The notes beneath the pieces are model-generated. The model was not told the DNA's origin, did no database searches, and saw only the letters and a program-made list of their open reading frames with translations. Positions 1 to 11,500 of a stretch of DNA of 64,000 bases are shown here, one piece after another. A program made the position numbers and the translations under genes. The first letter of the stretch is position 1. Every line of letters starts with the position of its first letter. The DNA is from Perilla frutescens. Taxonomy: Eukaryota > Streptophyta > Magnoliopsida > Lamiales > Lamiaceae. Location: NCBI GenBank assembly GCA_026008535.1, contig BRKX01000018.1, forward strand, positions 47,051,588 through 47,115,587, read 5' to 3'.

Positions 1-2464
1 ATTTTTTTTATAGAATAATATTATATACATATATATATATATATAAGGTGTTTTGGTTGAATGAGAATAATTAACTTTCTCGGATGGAAGGAATTTATAT
101 TGCACATATTTTGGAATATAGATTTCCACGAAAATGGTGATTACCAATTTTAAAACATATCAATCATAAGAATGAGAATGGACATTCTCTGTTAGTTGAG
201 AAAATAATTGAAATTCAGAAATTGAATAATTGAATATTTTTTCCTTAGATTTGTACTACTAATTAAATTAGTTAATCATTGAATCAAGAATTACAACTGA
301 AAATCAAATTATATTTTTCGTAAAAAAATTGTAAACAATGTATAACATTTTAAAAATATATTGAAAATGAAAACCTCGAACGCATTTTACCACAACAAAC
401 TGTTAACCAAACTTTGAGATTTTAACGTTTCTTTATCATTGAGCAACACATATTGCTATAATAATGAAGTTTTTTTTTATCTTTAAACATATGATATTAA
501 TTTATACATTCAACACCATTTTAATTTAGTTAAATTATTTTTAGTTTTTTTTGTTCAATGTCGTCATTTATTTTATAATAAAAAATAAATGATAATAAAA
601 AATCATATGATAACGTTTCTTTTGTCATGATAATAAAAAATCATATAATTAATACTATTTTGAACTCATTAACTTTTTAGTAAATTTAATCAACTTTATA
701 CTGAATTTTTCTGAAATGGATGATTCAAGATTTTGTGAACTTATATTAATTAAAATTTTATATTTTTATTAGATGGTAAAGTCAACATAAAAATTGTTGA
801 ATAGAAGATTTGAATTGTGCTAATGCATATATACGTCAACAATCTAAGAAGGTTGAGAATTGAAAAAAAAAGAATTTTGAAAAAGGATACGTGCATATCT
901 CTCTCTTGTCTTACTGCATTTTACTTTTAATTGTTATTATTTTATTACTTAAAATACTTTATCACGTAATTGATATAATTTCATTACATGAGTGGTACAG
1001 AGTAATTATGAAATAAAATATTAACAATTATATAATAAATTCATATATAAGATATATAACCAACAAATACATTAAGTAATAAATTTATATACATTAATAA
1101 ACAATGAACAAATTAATTAAATCAACTTGTCGCCTTTTTTCACATTTTCATCAACTCTCACGACCATCCATTAATTAATTAATTAATTAATTTATTTATT
1201 TATATACATTAATAAACAATGAACAAATTAATTAAATCAACTTGTCGCCTTTTTTCACATTTTCATCAACTCTCACGACTGTCCATTAATTAATTAATTT
1301 TTTTTTTGTGATCGTCCATTATTTAGTAATTTTTTAAATACAAATATTATAAACATGATTGAGTTTCTGAAACTCCTCTGGTCGTTTTTCAATATTTGGG
1401 GAATCTAAGATATAACGTATCTATACCTAACCCTATGTCTATATACATATAAATATCTATCTATATATATATATATATTAAAACAACAAAACTATAAACA
1501 AATTAAAAGACTATAAATTCTGAGTTCGTGTTTGAATAGTTACAATTTAATTAAATTTTATGTTTATATTATTTTTCTGATTATTGATTAATCTAGAATT
1601 TTCAGATATTTTTTAATTTATAAATTGATATATATATATATATATATAATGAAATATATTTTTTAAATTGACTACTCAAATATAATATAGTAAAATTATA
1701 CAAACTTAAATAATTAATTTAAGTAAATTAGTTGAAATTGGACGCTTTTTCTGCTAGTCACCACAAAAGAGAGATGGAACAGTTTCTGGTTAGAACACAA
1801 GCAGACGAGACAGAGTAGTTTGGTTCAGCGATTTGAGGCACATGAGGCTTCGTAACTTAAGTTTGTCGGATAAAATTCTCATAGTTTTTTTCACTTGAAT
1901 GCAACACGGGCGGATCAAGATATGCGTCCCATTAAATAAACACGACACATTGTTCGACATTTTACACAACAGAATCAGCAGCTAAGTTGTGAACTTGTAG
2001 CTGGTGTATCCAGTCTTAACAAGGAATAAAAACGAAATCATAACTAACAGCAGAAAGGAGTATATTATATTATATTACACTATTACCCTATAATTAAAAT
2101 AATAATAGGGACATAATATCAAACTAAATTTTATACACACACACACATTATTTTTATTTATGGTTATTTTATTGAAGTAGGGCACCATTTTTTAAAGTAT
2201 AAACAGGGCACTTGAAATCTCACGGCCGGCTCTGCCTTTGAGAACAAAAAATTTCAACCCCAAAATAAATCTAGCCGAACTCACAGCCAACCCGATAACC
2301 CTAATTTGAAACCGAGCAGGCTCACTGACATCAGTACAGTAGTGCTCAATCACCCAAACCCTCCAAGACTTATTTTTAAAATAAGATCTAATAAATCTAA
2401 AAACATATATATAAAATATAGAAACATAGTCTTAAAATAAGTTTAACCAAACACCATCTACGTC
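1..2464. other. AT-rich intergenic region with local repeats
   Basis: No convincing gene is visible. The stretch is AT-rich with TA microsatellites (around 33-46, 1462-1480, 1627-1648). A block of about 95 bases containing 'aacaatgaacaaattaatt' occurs at about 1086-1182 and again at about 1200-1290, a direct tandem duplication. Parts of the stretch (about 40-720 and 1640-1755) are repeated in diverged form downstream of the LRR gene; that is listed separately. Confidence 0.7.
40..1755 (+). repeat. Copy A of a diverged duplicated segment
   Basis: About 40-720 aligns by eye with about 19235-19905. Shared landmarks are 'tactactaattaaattagtta' followed by 'cattgaatcaagaatta', then 'ctttatcattgagcaaca', then 'gaactcattaact'. 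About 1640-1755 aligns with 21740-21774 joined to 29342-29416. In copy A the sequence ACTAC (1671-1675) occurs once, where copy B carries the 7.56 kb LTR element flanked by ACTAC on both sides. Copy A is therefore the empty site. The middle part (about 720-1640) does not align well with copy B. The two copies bracket the LRR gene, so this may be the trace of a tandem segmental duplication or an old dispersed repeat. Confidence 0.75.
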
Positions 2465-2824
2465 TTAACAATCGGGTATACAAGCGCTTGGGCCTAACTG
2501 AGGTGGCAGTTGCGATGATCGATGGAAAGAAATTAGTTGCCGCCGCCGTGTTAGAGGTGGTCCGATTAAACCGCCATTATTAGCATTTGGAGGCGAATTA
2601 GGGGTAAATTTGTCATGACCAAGAAGAGTTTTATGAGAAAACGATGGTTTTTTACCTCCTTCCTTTCTCTGTTGCAGTATCTGCGACAGAGAAACGTGAC
2701 TAGCAGAGATATCGTCTCTATCTTGCAGAGTCCTTGCCATTACAAATGAGGGTTTCTTCACACATTGTGTGGAAATCAATTCGTTAACTAAAATTGCAAA
2801 GAAAAAGAAACACACTAGTTTCAT
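2465..2824 (-). CDS. Small secreted peptide precursor, unassigned family
   Basis: A 119-residue protein read from the ATG at 2824. The frame is open further upstream, but only to a TTG codon. A TATA box (tataaata on the minus strand, about 2865-2872) lies about 40 bases upstream of this ATG, which fits the ATG as the start with a short leader. The N-terminus (MKLVCFFFFAILVNEL) is a clear signal peptide. The middle is polar, carries the motif KKPSF twice (about residues 22-26 and 58-62) and has several basic pairs. A short proline-rich tail ends in two cysteines (ACIPDC). Length, signal peptide, variable middle and distinctive tail are the layout of plant signalling-peptide precursors. The tail does not match the CLE, CEP, IDA/PIP, RGF or PSK patterns as I know them. 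A two-cysteine phytocytokine of the CTNIP/SCREW kind is a possibility I cannot confirm. No intron is needed. Confidence 0.55.
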   Translation of the reverse strand: MKLVCFFFFAILVNELISTQCVKKPSFVMARTLQDRDDISASHVSLSQILQQRKEGGKKPSFSHKTLLGHDKFTPNSPPNANNGGLIGPPLTRRRQLISFHRSSQLPPQLGPSACIPDC

Positions 2825-2864
2825 TGATATTAGGGAAATGAATAGCAACTGGTGGACCTGCTAG

Positions 2865-2872
2865 TATTTATA
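2865..2872 (-). promoter_or_regulatory. Putative TATA box of the peptide gene
   Basis: The minus strand reads tataaata within agtataaatacta, about 41 bases upstream of the ATG at 2824. It supports that ATG as the start. This is inference from consensus and spacing only. Confidence 0.45.
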
Positions 2873-4014
2873 CTGTGTTTAGAGAGCATATATGGTCTGG
2901 TGTCATGTTTGACTTATAAAATATGTCTTGTAAAAAATATGTGTATACACACGTACATGTATGAATTCATTAAATACTACAGACTTTTTATTTTTCATTT
3001 CTAACCACAAATCAACATAACTTGTTAAAGACGTAGCTAATTATGAATTAATACTGATATTTTCCCGTGTGATGTATGAGTTTTCATTTTATAAATCATA
3101 TTATTATATGATAAAAGAAAGTATTTTTTTTTTGGTAAAAAAGAACAAATGAAAATTAATATTTAAATGACATGCAATTTAAATTTGAACTTAAACAAGA
3201 GGCATACTTTTAACAAACGTGGTAACCATTTCGGCTCGTTTGAACGTAAAGTTTTTTGGGAAAATGATTTTTGGGAATATGATTCTGAGGAAAATTATTA
3301 CTAACATAATCTTTATTTTGTGTTTGGAACACAATAAAAAAATTGTAATGATTCTCTTTTTATTATTGGATTAAATTTAAATAAGAGTAGATAATTAAAT
3401 ATCTAAAATATATAGTATCTTATTTCATACTACCAATATTTATAATTTTAATTACGAACTCTATAATGTGTAATTTTTTAATTTGCATTAGTTGTATAGA
3501 TATTGAATACAACATCTTATTTCAATTTAAATAAAATGATATGACTAAAAATTAATCAATTAAGGCAAATATTATATTTGTTATCCGAATATTTTTTATT
3601 GAATTGGAAATCAAAATTATATATATATATATATATTGAATTGGAAGTCAAAATAATCTATATTGACAATGGTATGATCGTCGTTTAGTCCGCAACATTG
3701 TCTCAAAAATGATATTATTGAAATTTTAATAGAAATGCCAAAAAAATGATTGATAAAATAGTCTAATTTTGGTCATAATTTCTTCAATAAAAAAATATCA
3801 CATTTTTGAATTTCTTTTTTCTTTTATAAAATTTTATATTTTTTCTATTTTATTTATTTTACTCATTTTTTATTGAAATTTTTTAATCCAAACTTAGTAT
3901 TAATAATAAAAAAAGATAATAATAAATCTTATTTTTTCAATTTAAAAAAACCATTTTTTTATTTTTTTAGTTAAAAATATGAATCCAAATATAATAATGA
4001 TTTATAAAAGAATA

Positions 4015-4066
<52 letters not shown>

Positions 4067-4973
4067 GAAGAAATCGAATAATGAAATAATTTCACACTAA
4101 ATTCCCAAAATCAAGAAAAAAGAATAGCTATTGGAAGTAGGTATTTAAAATCCAAAAAAATTGCACGATTTTTCTTGTTTTGAGGAATGTGATTCCTTTT
4201 CATATTACATAAAAAATGAATCAAACATATTAATATTAAAATAGAAAACCGGATTACTTTCACAAATCAAATTCCGTCCCAACCAAACGGGGCCTTTAAG
4301 TTCAGTTATAATTAGCATGTACACAATTTACATATGAACATGTATAGTGAGTGGTTTTTTTAGCAAGACAACATTGAATCGCAGCAAAAATTAAAAATTA
4401 AAACTTGTTCAACATATATCAGAGTGAACACAATTTCGCAATCACAGTGAGCCAAAATTCAAGAACAAAAAAGAAAAAGTTAATTGTCTTAAAAATGATG
4501 AACTTTGAGATTTAAAAGTGAGCAATTTCACAATCACAGTGAGCAAATTTAATATGACCTTTAAGTAGGCGATTAAAACATCAACGTTGAATTTGTGTGT
4601 TATTCAACATCCCCAAATTTTTATGAAACAATTGACCTCCATCCAACATTCAATTTGCTCGTCTCTTCGTGACCGTCATGACTCGATCATCAATTTTTAA
4701 AACTAGCGTCAAAGTGGCCACAATTGTATGTTGGATTGAAGGTCAATTTATTTTATAAAAAATTGAGGATGTTGAATAGCACACAAATTTAAAGTTGGTG
4801 TTTTAATTGCATACTTTTAAAGTTCATGTTAAATTTGCAACTAATATGGTTAAAGTTCATGATTTTTAAGGGAATTAACCCAAAATGAAACTACAGTCAT
4901 ATGGAATGAAAAATGAAAATATCTTCAATCTAGTTTTGTCCACACACAATTATTAATAAAGAAAAATCAAGTT
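2873..4973. other. Intergenic region between peptide gene and LRR gene
   Basis: AT-rich, no gene recognised. It holds an (aat)n microsatellite at about 4014-4063, a TA run near 3619-3634, and stretches around 3230-3380 and 4250-4300 ('aaccaaacggggcc') that look like ends of degenerate repeats. The last few hundred bases should contain the promoter of the LRR gene; no single TATA box stands out. Confidence 0.6.
4014..4063. repeat. (AAT)n microsatellite
   Basis: An almost uninterrupted run of about 15 AAT/ATA triplets. Confidence 0.9.
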
Positions 4974-5595
4974 ATGGAGAGAGGTTCCCAATTCTTCATA
5001 CTTGAGCTCTTATTGATTCATTTTGTTTATGGCTTAGCCATAGCAAATAGCGACATCAACACCGATCGTTCTTCGCTTCTTGCCTTAAAATCTCGTATCA
5101 CGTTAGATCCTCACAATATAACCAGAAATTGGACCAACGAGACCCATATTTGCAACTGGGTTGGAGTTAGCTGTGATTTCCTTCATAAGAGAGTGACAGG
5201 GTTGAATATCTCTAATATGGGGCTTGTAGGCACCATTCCACCAGAAATAGGCAATCTTTCTTACCTTGCTTCTTTGGATTTGAATGATAATATTTTTCAT
5301 GGTCATATTCCTCCATCAATCTTCAACTTGTCAATGCTAGAAGTCATAACCTTAAGAAGCAACAATTTGTCTGGTACCCTACCAAGCGACATGTGCATGG
5401 ACAGTCTTCACAATCTTAAAGTGCTCCGTATATCTTACAACGGTATGTATGGAGAAATACCGTCGAGTTTGGGCCAATGTTCCAAACTTCAATTAATTTC
5501 CTTGTACGAAAACAACTTAGTTGGGCAGGTGCCAAGAGAAATTGGGAACGTAACACTGCTTACGGCATTATTCCTTGGGCAGAACAATTTAAGTG
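4974..5595 (+). CDS. LRR gene exon 1 (signal peptide, cap, first LRRs)
   Basis: It starts at the ATG in 'gttatggagagagg' and encodes 207 residues plus one base (phase 1). It ends at agtg|gtacgt. Residues include DRSSLLALKSRI and CNWVGVSC, the N-terminal cap typical of LRR receptors, followed by about five LRRs ending in NNLSG. Read-through past 5595 adds only seven residues before a stop, which supports the splice site. Confidence 0.85.
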
Positions 5596-8500
5596 GTACG
5601 TTATTATCTCTATGTTAATCCATAATTGTTTTCATTGTTATTATCATGCGCAAAGACTTGGAGTTAGAGTTTTTTTAAGGACAACAACTTAGGCCGATTT
5701 GGAAAAGAGGACAGATTTATTGCGGGCCGAAATTTAAGGACATTAACATTTAAGTATTGTGTCCGTAGGCCAATTTTCTGCCCGAACGGGTTACGGAGGC
5801 CAATTTTCTGCCCGAACGGGCTGCAATTTTAGGACATCAACATTTAAGTATTGCATCCGTAGCCCGTTCGGGCTGAAAATTGGCCTACGGATGCAACACT
5901 TAAATGTTAATGTCCTTAAATTTCAGCCCGCAATAAATTCGTCCTCTTTTTCAAATTGGTCTAAGTTGTCCTTAAAAAAACTCGAACTCCAAAGACTTGC
6001 TTACACCCTCTGTATATAATTAAGCTTTATATCAGACAAATACTTTTTAGCATTAGAACTAGAACTGATACTTTTTGGTATGGAAGTGACATTTTTTCAA
6101 TCCAAACATTGTGGTAATAATTACAAAGAGCCTTCACCTTTTTTTAAAAAAAAATTAGCTAAAAGAGACGTGGTACTTTTCAAGATTAATTTAAAGTGAT
6201 ACTTTTTAGTATTAAAAATGATACTTTTTTCCATCTAATATAATAAGGCTCGTATACAATAACTGGTGTATACAAGACCACTCCATTATTATTATTATTG
6301 TTGTTGTTGTTGTTGTTGTTGTTAAGTTGTTCGGAAAACCTTTAACTAATGTAGGTAGCAAGAGGATCGAAGAAATTTAAATATTGAAATTATTCATTTT
6401 CTCTACGATCCATTTGTAACTGAATATAAATACTTGACCACAATAAATATTTTTTTAATATTAAGTTTTATTCTATACTATAAATTTTAATCATACCTAA
6501 AATTTAAATTGAGGTTACAAAATTATTTTACGATCCACACAGGTGATATTCCGAAGGAAATTTATCATCTTGATAAGTTAGAAAAATTATGGATGGACCA
6601 AAATAAACTTAGTGGACCACTACCCCGAGAGATTGGAGCCTTGACAGCCCTACGTCAATTATACCTCGATGGTAACCCTTTGACTGGTATATTCCGACTC
6701 TTTGACCTTTTTCTTTATTTTTTGTCAATTTTTATGGCAGTTTTATCCAGTCCAGAGTTGATTAGATCATTTTTATTCATTTAATTATTATATATTAATT
6801 TGCATGAGTTAATGTTATTTCTTCTTTTTCCTGATATATGGGTGCTTATATATGGAGGTTTGTGAGACACCAAATATTAATGCCGAAGTAGGACAAAATT
6901 TATGCTAATTAGACAGCAATATATAACAAAGTATATATAAAGGTACTCGAAATATATATATTTAAGGGCTAGTCTCTTGTGAGACCGTATTGACATACTC
7001 AAAATAAGTAACAAGTGCCACTTTCCACAAGACAATAGAACATAAGTGAAAAGATAAACTCAAAATATAAATAAATAAAGGACTATTTTAATTAGCATTT
7101 AATAGCATATTTCACTAACCGTGTGGTACTTATATTAAAGCTTGTTGTGACTTCATAATTCCACAGGCAATATTCCTAAAGAGCTTTGCCATCTCAATAA
7201 TTTGGAATATTTGAGCATATCATTCGCCGGACTTAATGGATCGTTGCCAAAAGAAATTGGGAACATGACTGCCTTACGTCTCATAAAGCTTGATAACAAC
7301 GCTTTAAATGGTATGATTATATATATGGCTTTTTCATATCAGCTCTTTTCTTTTTCTCGATCTTTATTTGTTCATTAACTGATAATTAATATATATATAT
7401 ATATATGTGTGTGTATGTATCGTTAAGTTGTTCTTCAATTATATGTTAGGTGCTAGGACTTAGGAGTGTTATTTGGGCAGGAAATTGTGGCTATGTATAG
7501 AGTCGGACACGGGGGGAGGTGGTGGTCGGACGTGGGGAGAGGGAAGAGGGTGAGGTGAGTTGGGCAAGAGATAATCAAGAAGAAAGACTATTTGCTGGCC
7601 CCGTTAATTTGTTTCAATTTTTGTTTTCTAATTTTCTTATTTTCGTTTTTGATTTTTTTAAAGTTTTTGTTCAATAGCTAAGGATATTTAGTCCATGATG
7701 GAGTGAAGATAAATCTTAAATAGAAAATATATAAACTGAAAATAAATCCTCAAAAGAGAGGCCACAGAGACGAAGCTCTGTCACAGAGAAGAGGTTTCTC
7801 TGCCAGCGTCAAACGCCAATTTCTATTGATCCCAAGATACCCTAATCTAATTACAAAATTAATATAAATACTACTAAGGCCCATGCATAATACATAAAGC
7901 CCGATAACCAAACCCTAGATATAAACCATTAATAAGGAAATAACTAATAATAAATAAATAACTAATAATAAAACTCCTCCAGCTCCGCTGCAGCGCTATC
8001 AATTGCTTCCTTCGCAAAACAACCTTGTCCTCAAGGCTGAAGTCAAGTAATTGCCCCCTCAAACCCATGTGATGACATCCGAGATCGTTGAAGTTGGTGC
8101 AACTTGACTGTAGGATCAGGTTGCTCAACCTCGGGGCTAATTTCCTGGTCCAATCTCTCCTCCGCTGAAATCTCCTCCTCCGCATCCAGGATCACTGTGT
8201 GGTATTCTTCTGTGACGGGCTGTAACGCTCTCCACATCGATAACATTTGCCCTTCGCCCTATATTCCTGCACTTCTGCCGGTGTGAGGTGACGTGTATTA
8301 TGATTTCCTCGCGGTGCAGACACCGAGGATGAGGAGTGGGAATGGGTTGTGGCTCCTGTCTGAGTCTGTACACTCTCCGGTATTGAGGGACTCTGAAAAG
8401 TGGAAGTAGGGCACGAGAAGGGCCCGGAAGAAAAACTGGATTTCGGCGGTGGCGCCCCACCTGCTTGTACGAACGAGTAAGTCGTCGCGCTGCCCGAATT

Positions 8501-11500
8501 GCTGCATGAACATCAGTTGTTTCAGAATTTGGAATTCTATCACGAAGCTCTGTCTGAAGACCCCCCAAAACGATCCTAAATATTGCTCCGGAGAAAGAAC
8601 AGGTAGTTGGGCAACCCGCTCTTCAAATAACGTCAAATAGTCTTCCAGAGAACCCATTTGGCACATTAATTACATAGCTTCGTAAGCATTTACTGCAGAG
8701 CTGTCTCCAAAGCGTTCCACTAACTCCCGTGTAAACTGCGCCCACGTGATGGCAGCTGACCAGCGCAACACCCACTGGGCCCAAAACATCGACCGCCCAC
8801 TCATGGCGATAAGAGCCAGTTGCACACGATCATTCATTGGTGTGTGATGAACAAGAAAATACTGCTCGCCCTCGGCCTGCGCGAGCCAAGCGATTGGGTC
8901 TGTACCGTCAACCGATTGAAACTCAATTCGTGGGGTGGGCACTGTTGTATTGGCGCTCGAACCATTTTCCCCCTGTGCTGTCGTCCCCGAACCAGAACCG
9001 TTCTGTTCCTGAGATGCAGAACCAGAACCTACCTTCCTGAGATGCGATCGACTCGCCCAAGCGTGGCCCCATAGACTCCAGTTTGGCAAGGATCACCGTG
9101 AATTGGTGGTCATGCTTTCCCAAGGCTTTCTCAATTGAAACCAACGCACTCTCCAACACAATCACCCTCTGTTGCAAATCCTCCGCTATCTTCTCCATCT
9201 TTGAGTCGCTTCGGGTCTTGGGCATGAACTCCACGTTCACCGCACCAAATTGATGGAGTGAAGATAAATCTTAAATATAAAATATATAAACTGAAAATAA
9301 ATCCTCAAAAGAGAGGCCACAGAGATGAAGCTCTGCCACAGAGAAGAGGTTTCTCTGCCAGCGTCAAACGCCAATTTCTATTGATCCCAAGATGCCCTAA
9401 TCTAATTAGAAAATTAATATAAATACTACTAAGGCCCATGCATAATACATAAAGCCCGATAACCAAACCCTAGATATAAACCATTAATAAGGAAATAACT
9501 AATAATAAATAAATAACTAATAATAAAACTCCTCCAGCTCCGCTGGAGTGCTATCAGTCCAATAATAAATACTTTTAAAAGTTATGGGGTAAAATCAGTG
9601 TTTTGAAAGTTTAAGTGGATAAAGAAAGTTCACTCTATGAGAGCTAGCCTAGAGATAAAAAAGGCGAAGTCGTGTGGGATAGGTTGGAAGCCAAGAGACT
9701 CAATCACAATAGAAACAAACCGACTTATTGGTATGCACTCAACCAAGTGTGTTATGAGATTTAGAGTAAATTTCATTTTTGGTCCAATTAAAATAGGGTA
9801 AAAACTCTTTTAGTCCCAATTGTTACTTTTTTTTTTCCAAGAGAATTTTTATCGATATTTTTTTATCCCAATGATATGTTTCGACTTTTTGGTTCCAAAA
9901 CTAATCGGACACTTAACGGTCGTTAAATTTTAGGATAAAAAACATCAAAACATAAACCATTTGGGAACAAAAACGTCGCGAAATTAAACTTGGGACATAA
10001 GCACATACAGTTGGAATAAAAAATGTATATTTCAATTTTTTTAATTTTTTTTTTCATTTCGATTTCAATTTCTTATAATTATTTAATTTATACATGTTTA
10101 TTTAGGATTCATCCTACCCAATTAACAAGTATAAAATTAAACTAAAGCACAAGAAATTCAAATCGAAGAAAGTATAAAAAAAAAATTGATATATACATTT
10201 TATGTCTCGATCCTAACATTTTTTGTCCCAAATTAAAATCTTTCATACATTTTTGGTCCAAAAATTTTAAAATTATCCGGTTAGTTTTGTAACCAAAAAT
10301 GTTGAAACATATCATTTGAGACACAATGTCATAAAAAATTATTTTCTCTAATTTAGAGATGAAATATTTCATTTCAAAGTCATCATTAAGTAGTAAATGA
10401 AAAATTAATAATAAATTAGATAAAATTAAACAAAAATTACAACAATTATAAAAAAAACTATAATTAATAGTCATTGAAAAATTAAAAAATTGAAAAAATC
10501 CAAAAAAATAAAATAAAATATCTTTGGCAACAGAATGTTTCTGTCACTAAGTAGCTAAAATTAAATAAATTAACAAGAAAAAAGATTAAATATGTCATTA
10601 CTCTGTCGTCTTTAATATACAAAATTAAAATTAAAATTCGATGTTTAACGATGGATTTTTCCGCGCTAAGATAGTGATGGCAAAATCCATCATTTAGTGT
10701 TTGAATCTCAATCCGTCAATCATTTTATTTATTTTCCTTTATGTATTATATATCATGTATACATGTCTTAGTAAATATATGTATATGATATTGATATTTT
10801 AAGCATCTATTATAAAATTTAATGAAATAAGTATACTTTTGTGCACAAATTACATATTTGTATGCATTATATGTACGTGCGCTATAGAAAATTCATAATT
10901 AATAATGCTTAAAATTAAAGGGATGGAAAAATATTTTATAATTTGAGGCAAAAATTCATCTCAAATTCATCATTAAGTAGTAATACAAAATACAAATTAA
11001 GTTTTGGTCATATGCATTCATTTTATTTGTCTTCTTTTGCGTACTATACATTGTTATACATGTATCAATGAATAACCATAAAATCGATATTTATAGTTAG
11101 ATTTTTAACCATAAAGGATATGATATAATATTAATTTCATATTATTCTATGAATAAATAAAGTTTTAATTTTGAATAAAGAATAATTATTTTATATTATT
11201 ATTATTATTATTTTATAATTTTAATGTTAAACTATATCTCTAATTCAAATCTAAAAAAATTACAATTAGATGTTTAGAGAATGAAAAAAATAAAGAAAAA
11301 ATTAAAAAAATGAAATTTATTTTTAGCTACGAAAAATTAAAATAATTAAATTTAGCTTTGTTAGAAATTTTCCGTCACTAATTATATAGCTAAAATAAAA
11401 TAAAAATAAAAAAATTAGAAATGTAGAGATGGAATTTTCCGTCTCTTAAATTAGAGATTGAAAATTTACGTCGCTATTCTATCGTTACTTTTTTTTTTTT

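Larger units (their letters stand above)
7696..9556 (-). mobile_element. Small non-autonomous LTR element with gag only
   Basis: Two LTRs of 306 bases (7696-8001, 9251-9556) start TGATGGAGTG and end GCTATCA. They differ at about seven positions by eye and are flanked by a perfect 5-base duplication GTCCA (7691-7695, 9557-9561). The 1249-base interior encodes on the minus strand only pieces of a Ty3-type gag; protease, reverse transcriptase and integrase are absent. It lies antisense in intron 3 of the LRR gene. It fits the class of small non-autonomous elements that keep gag (TR-GAG-like) and would need enzymes supplied in trans. Confidence 0.9.
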
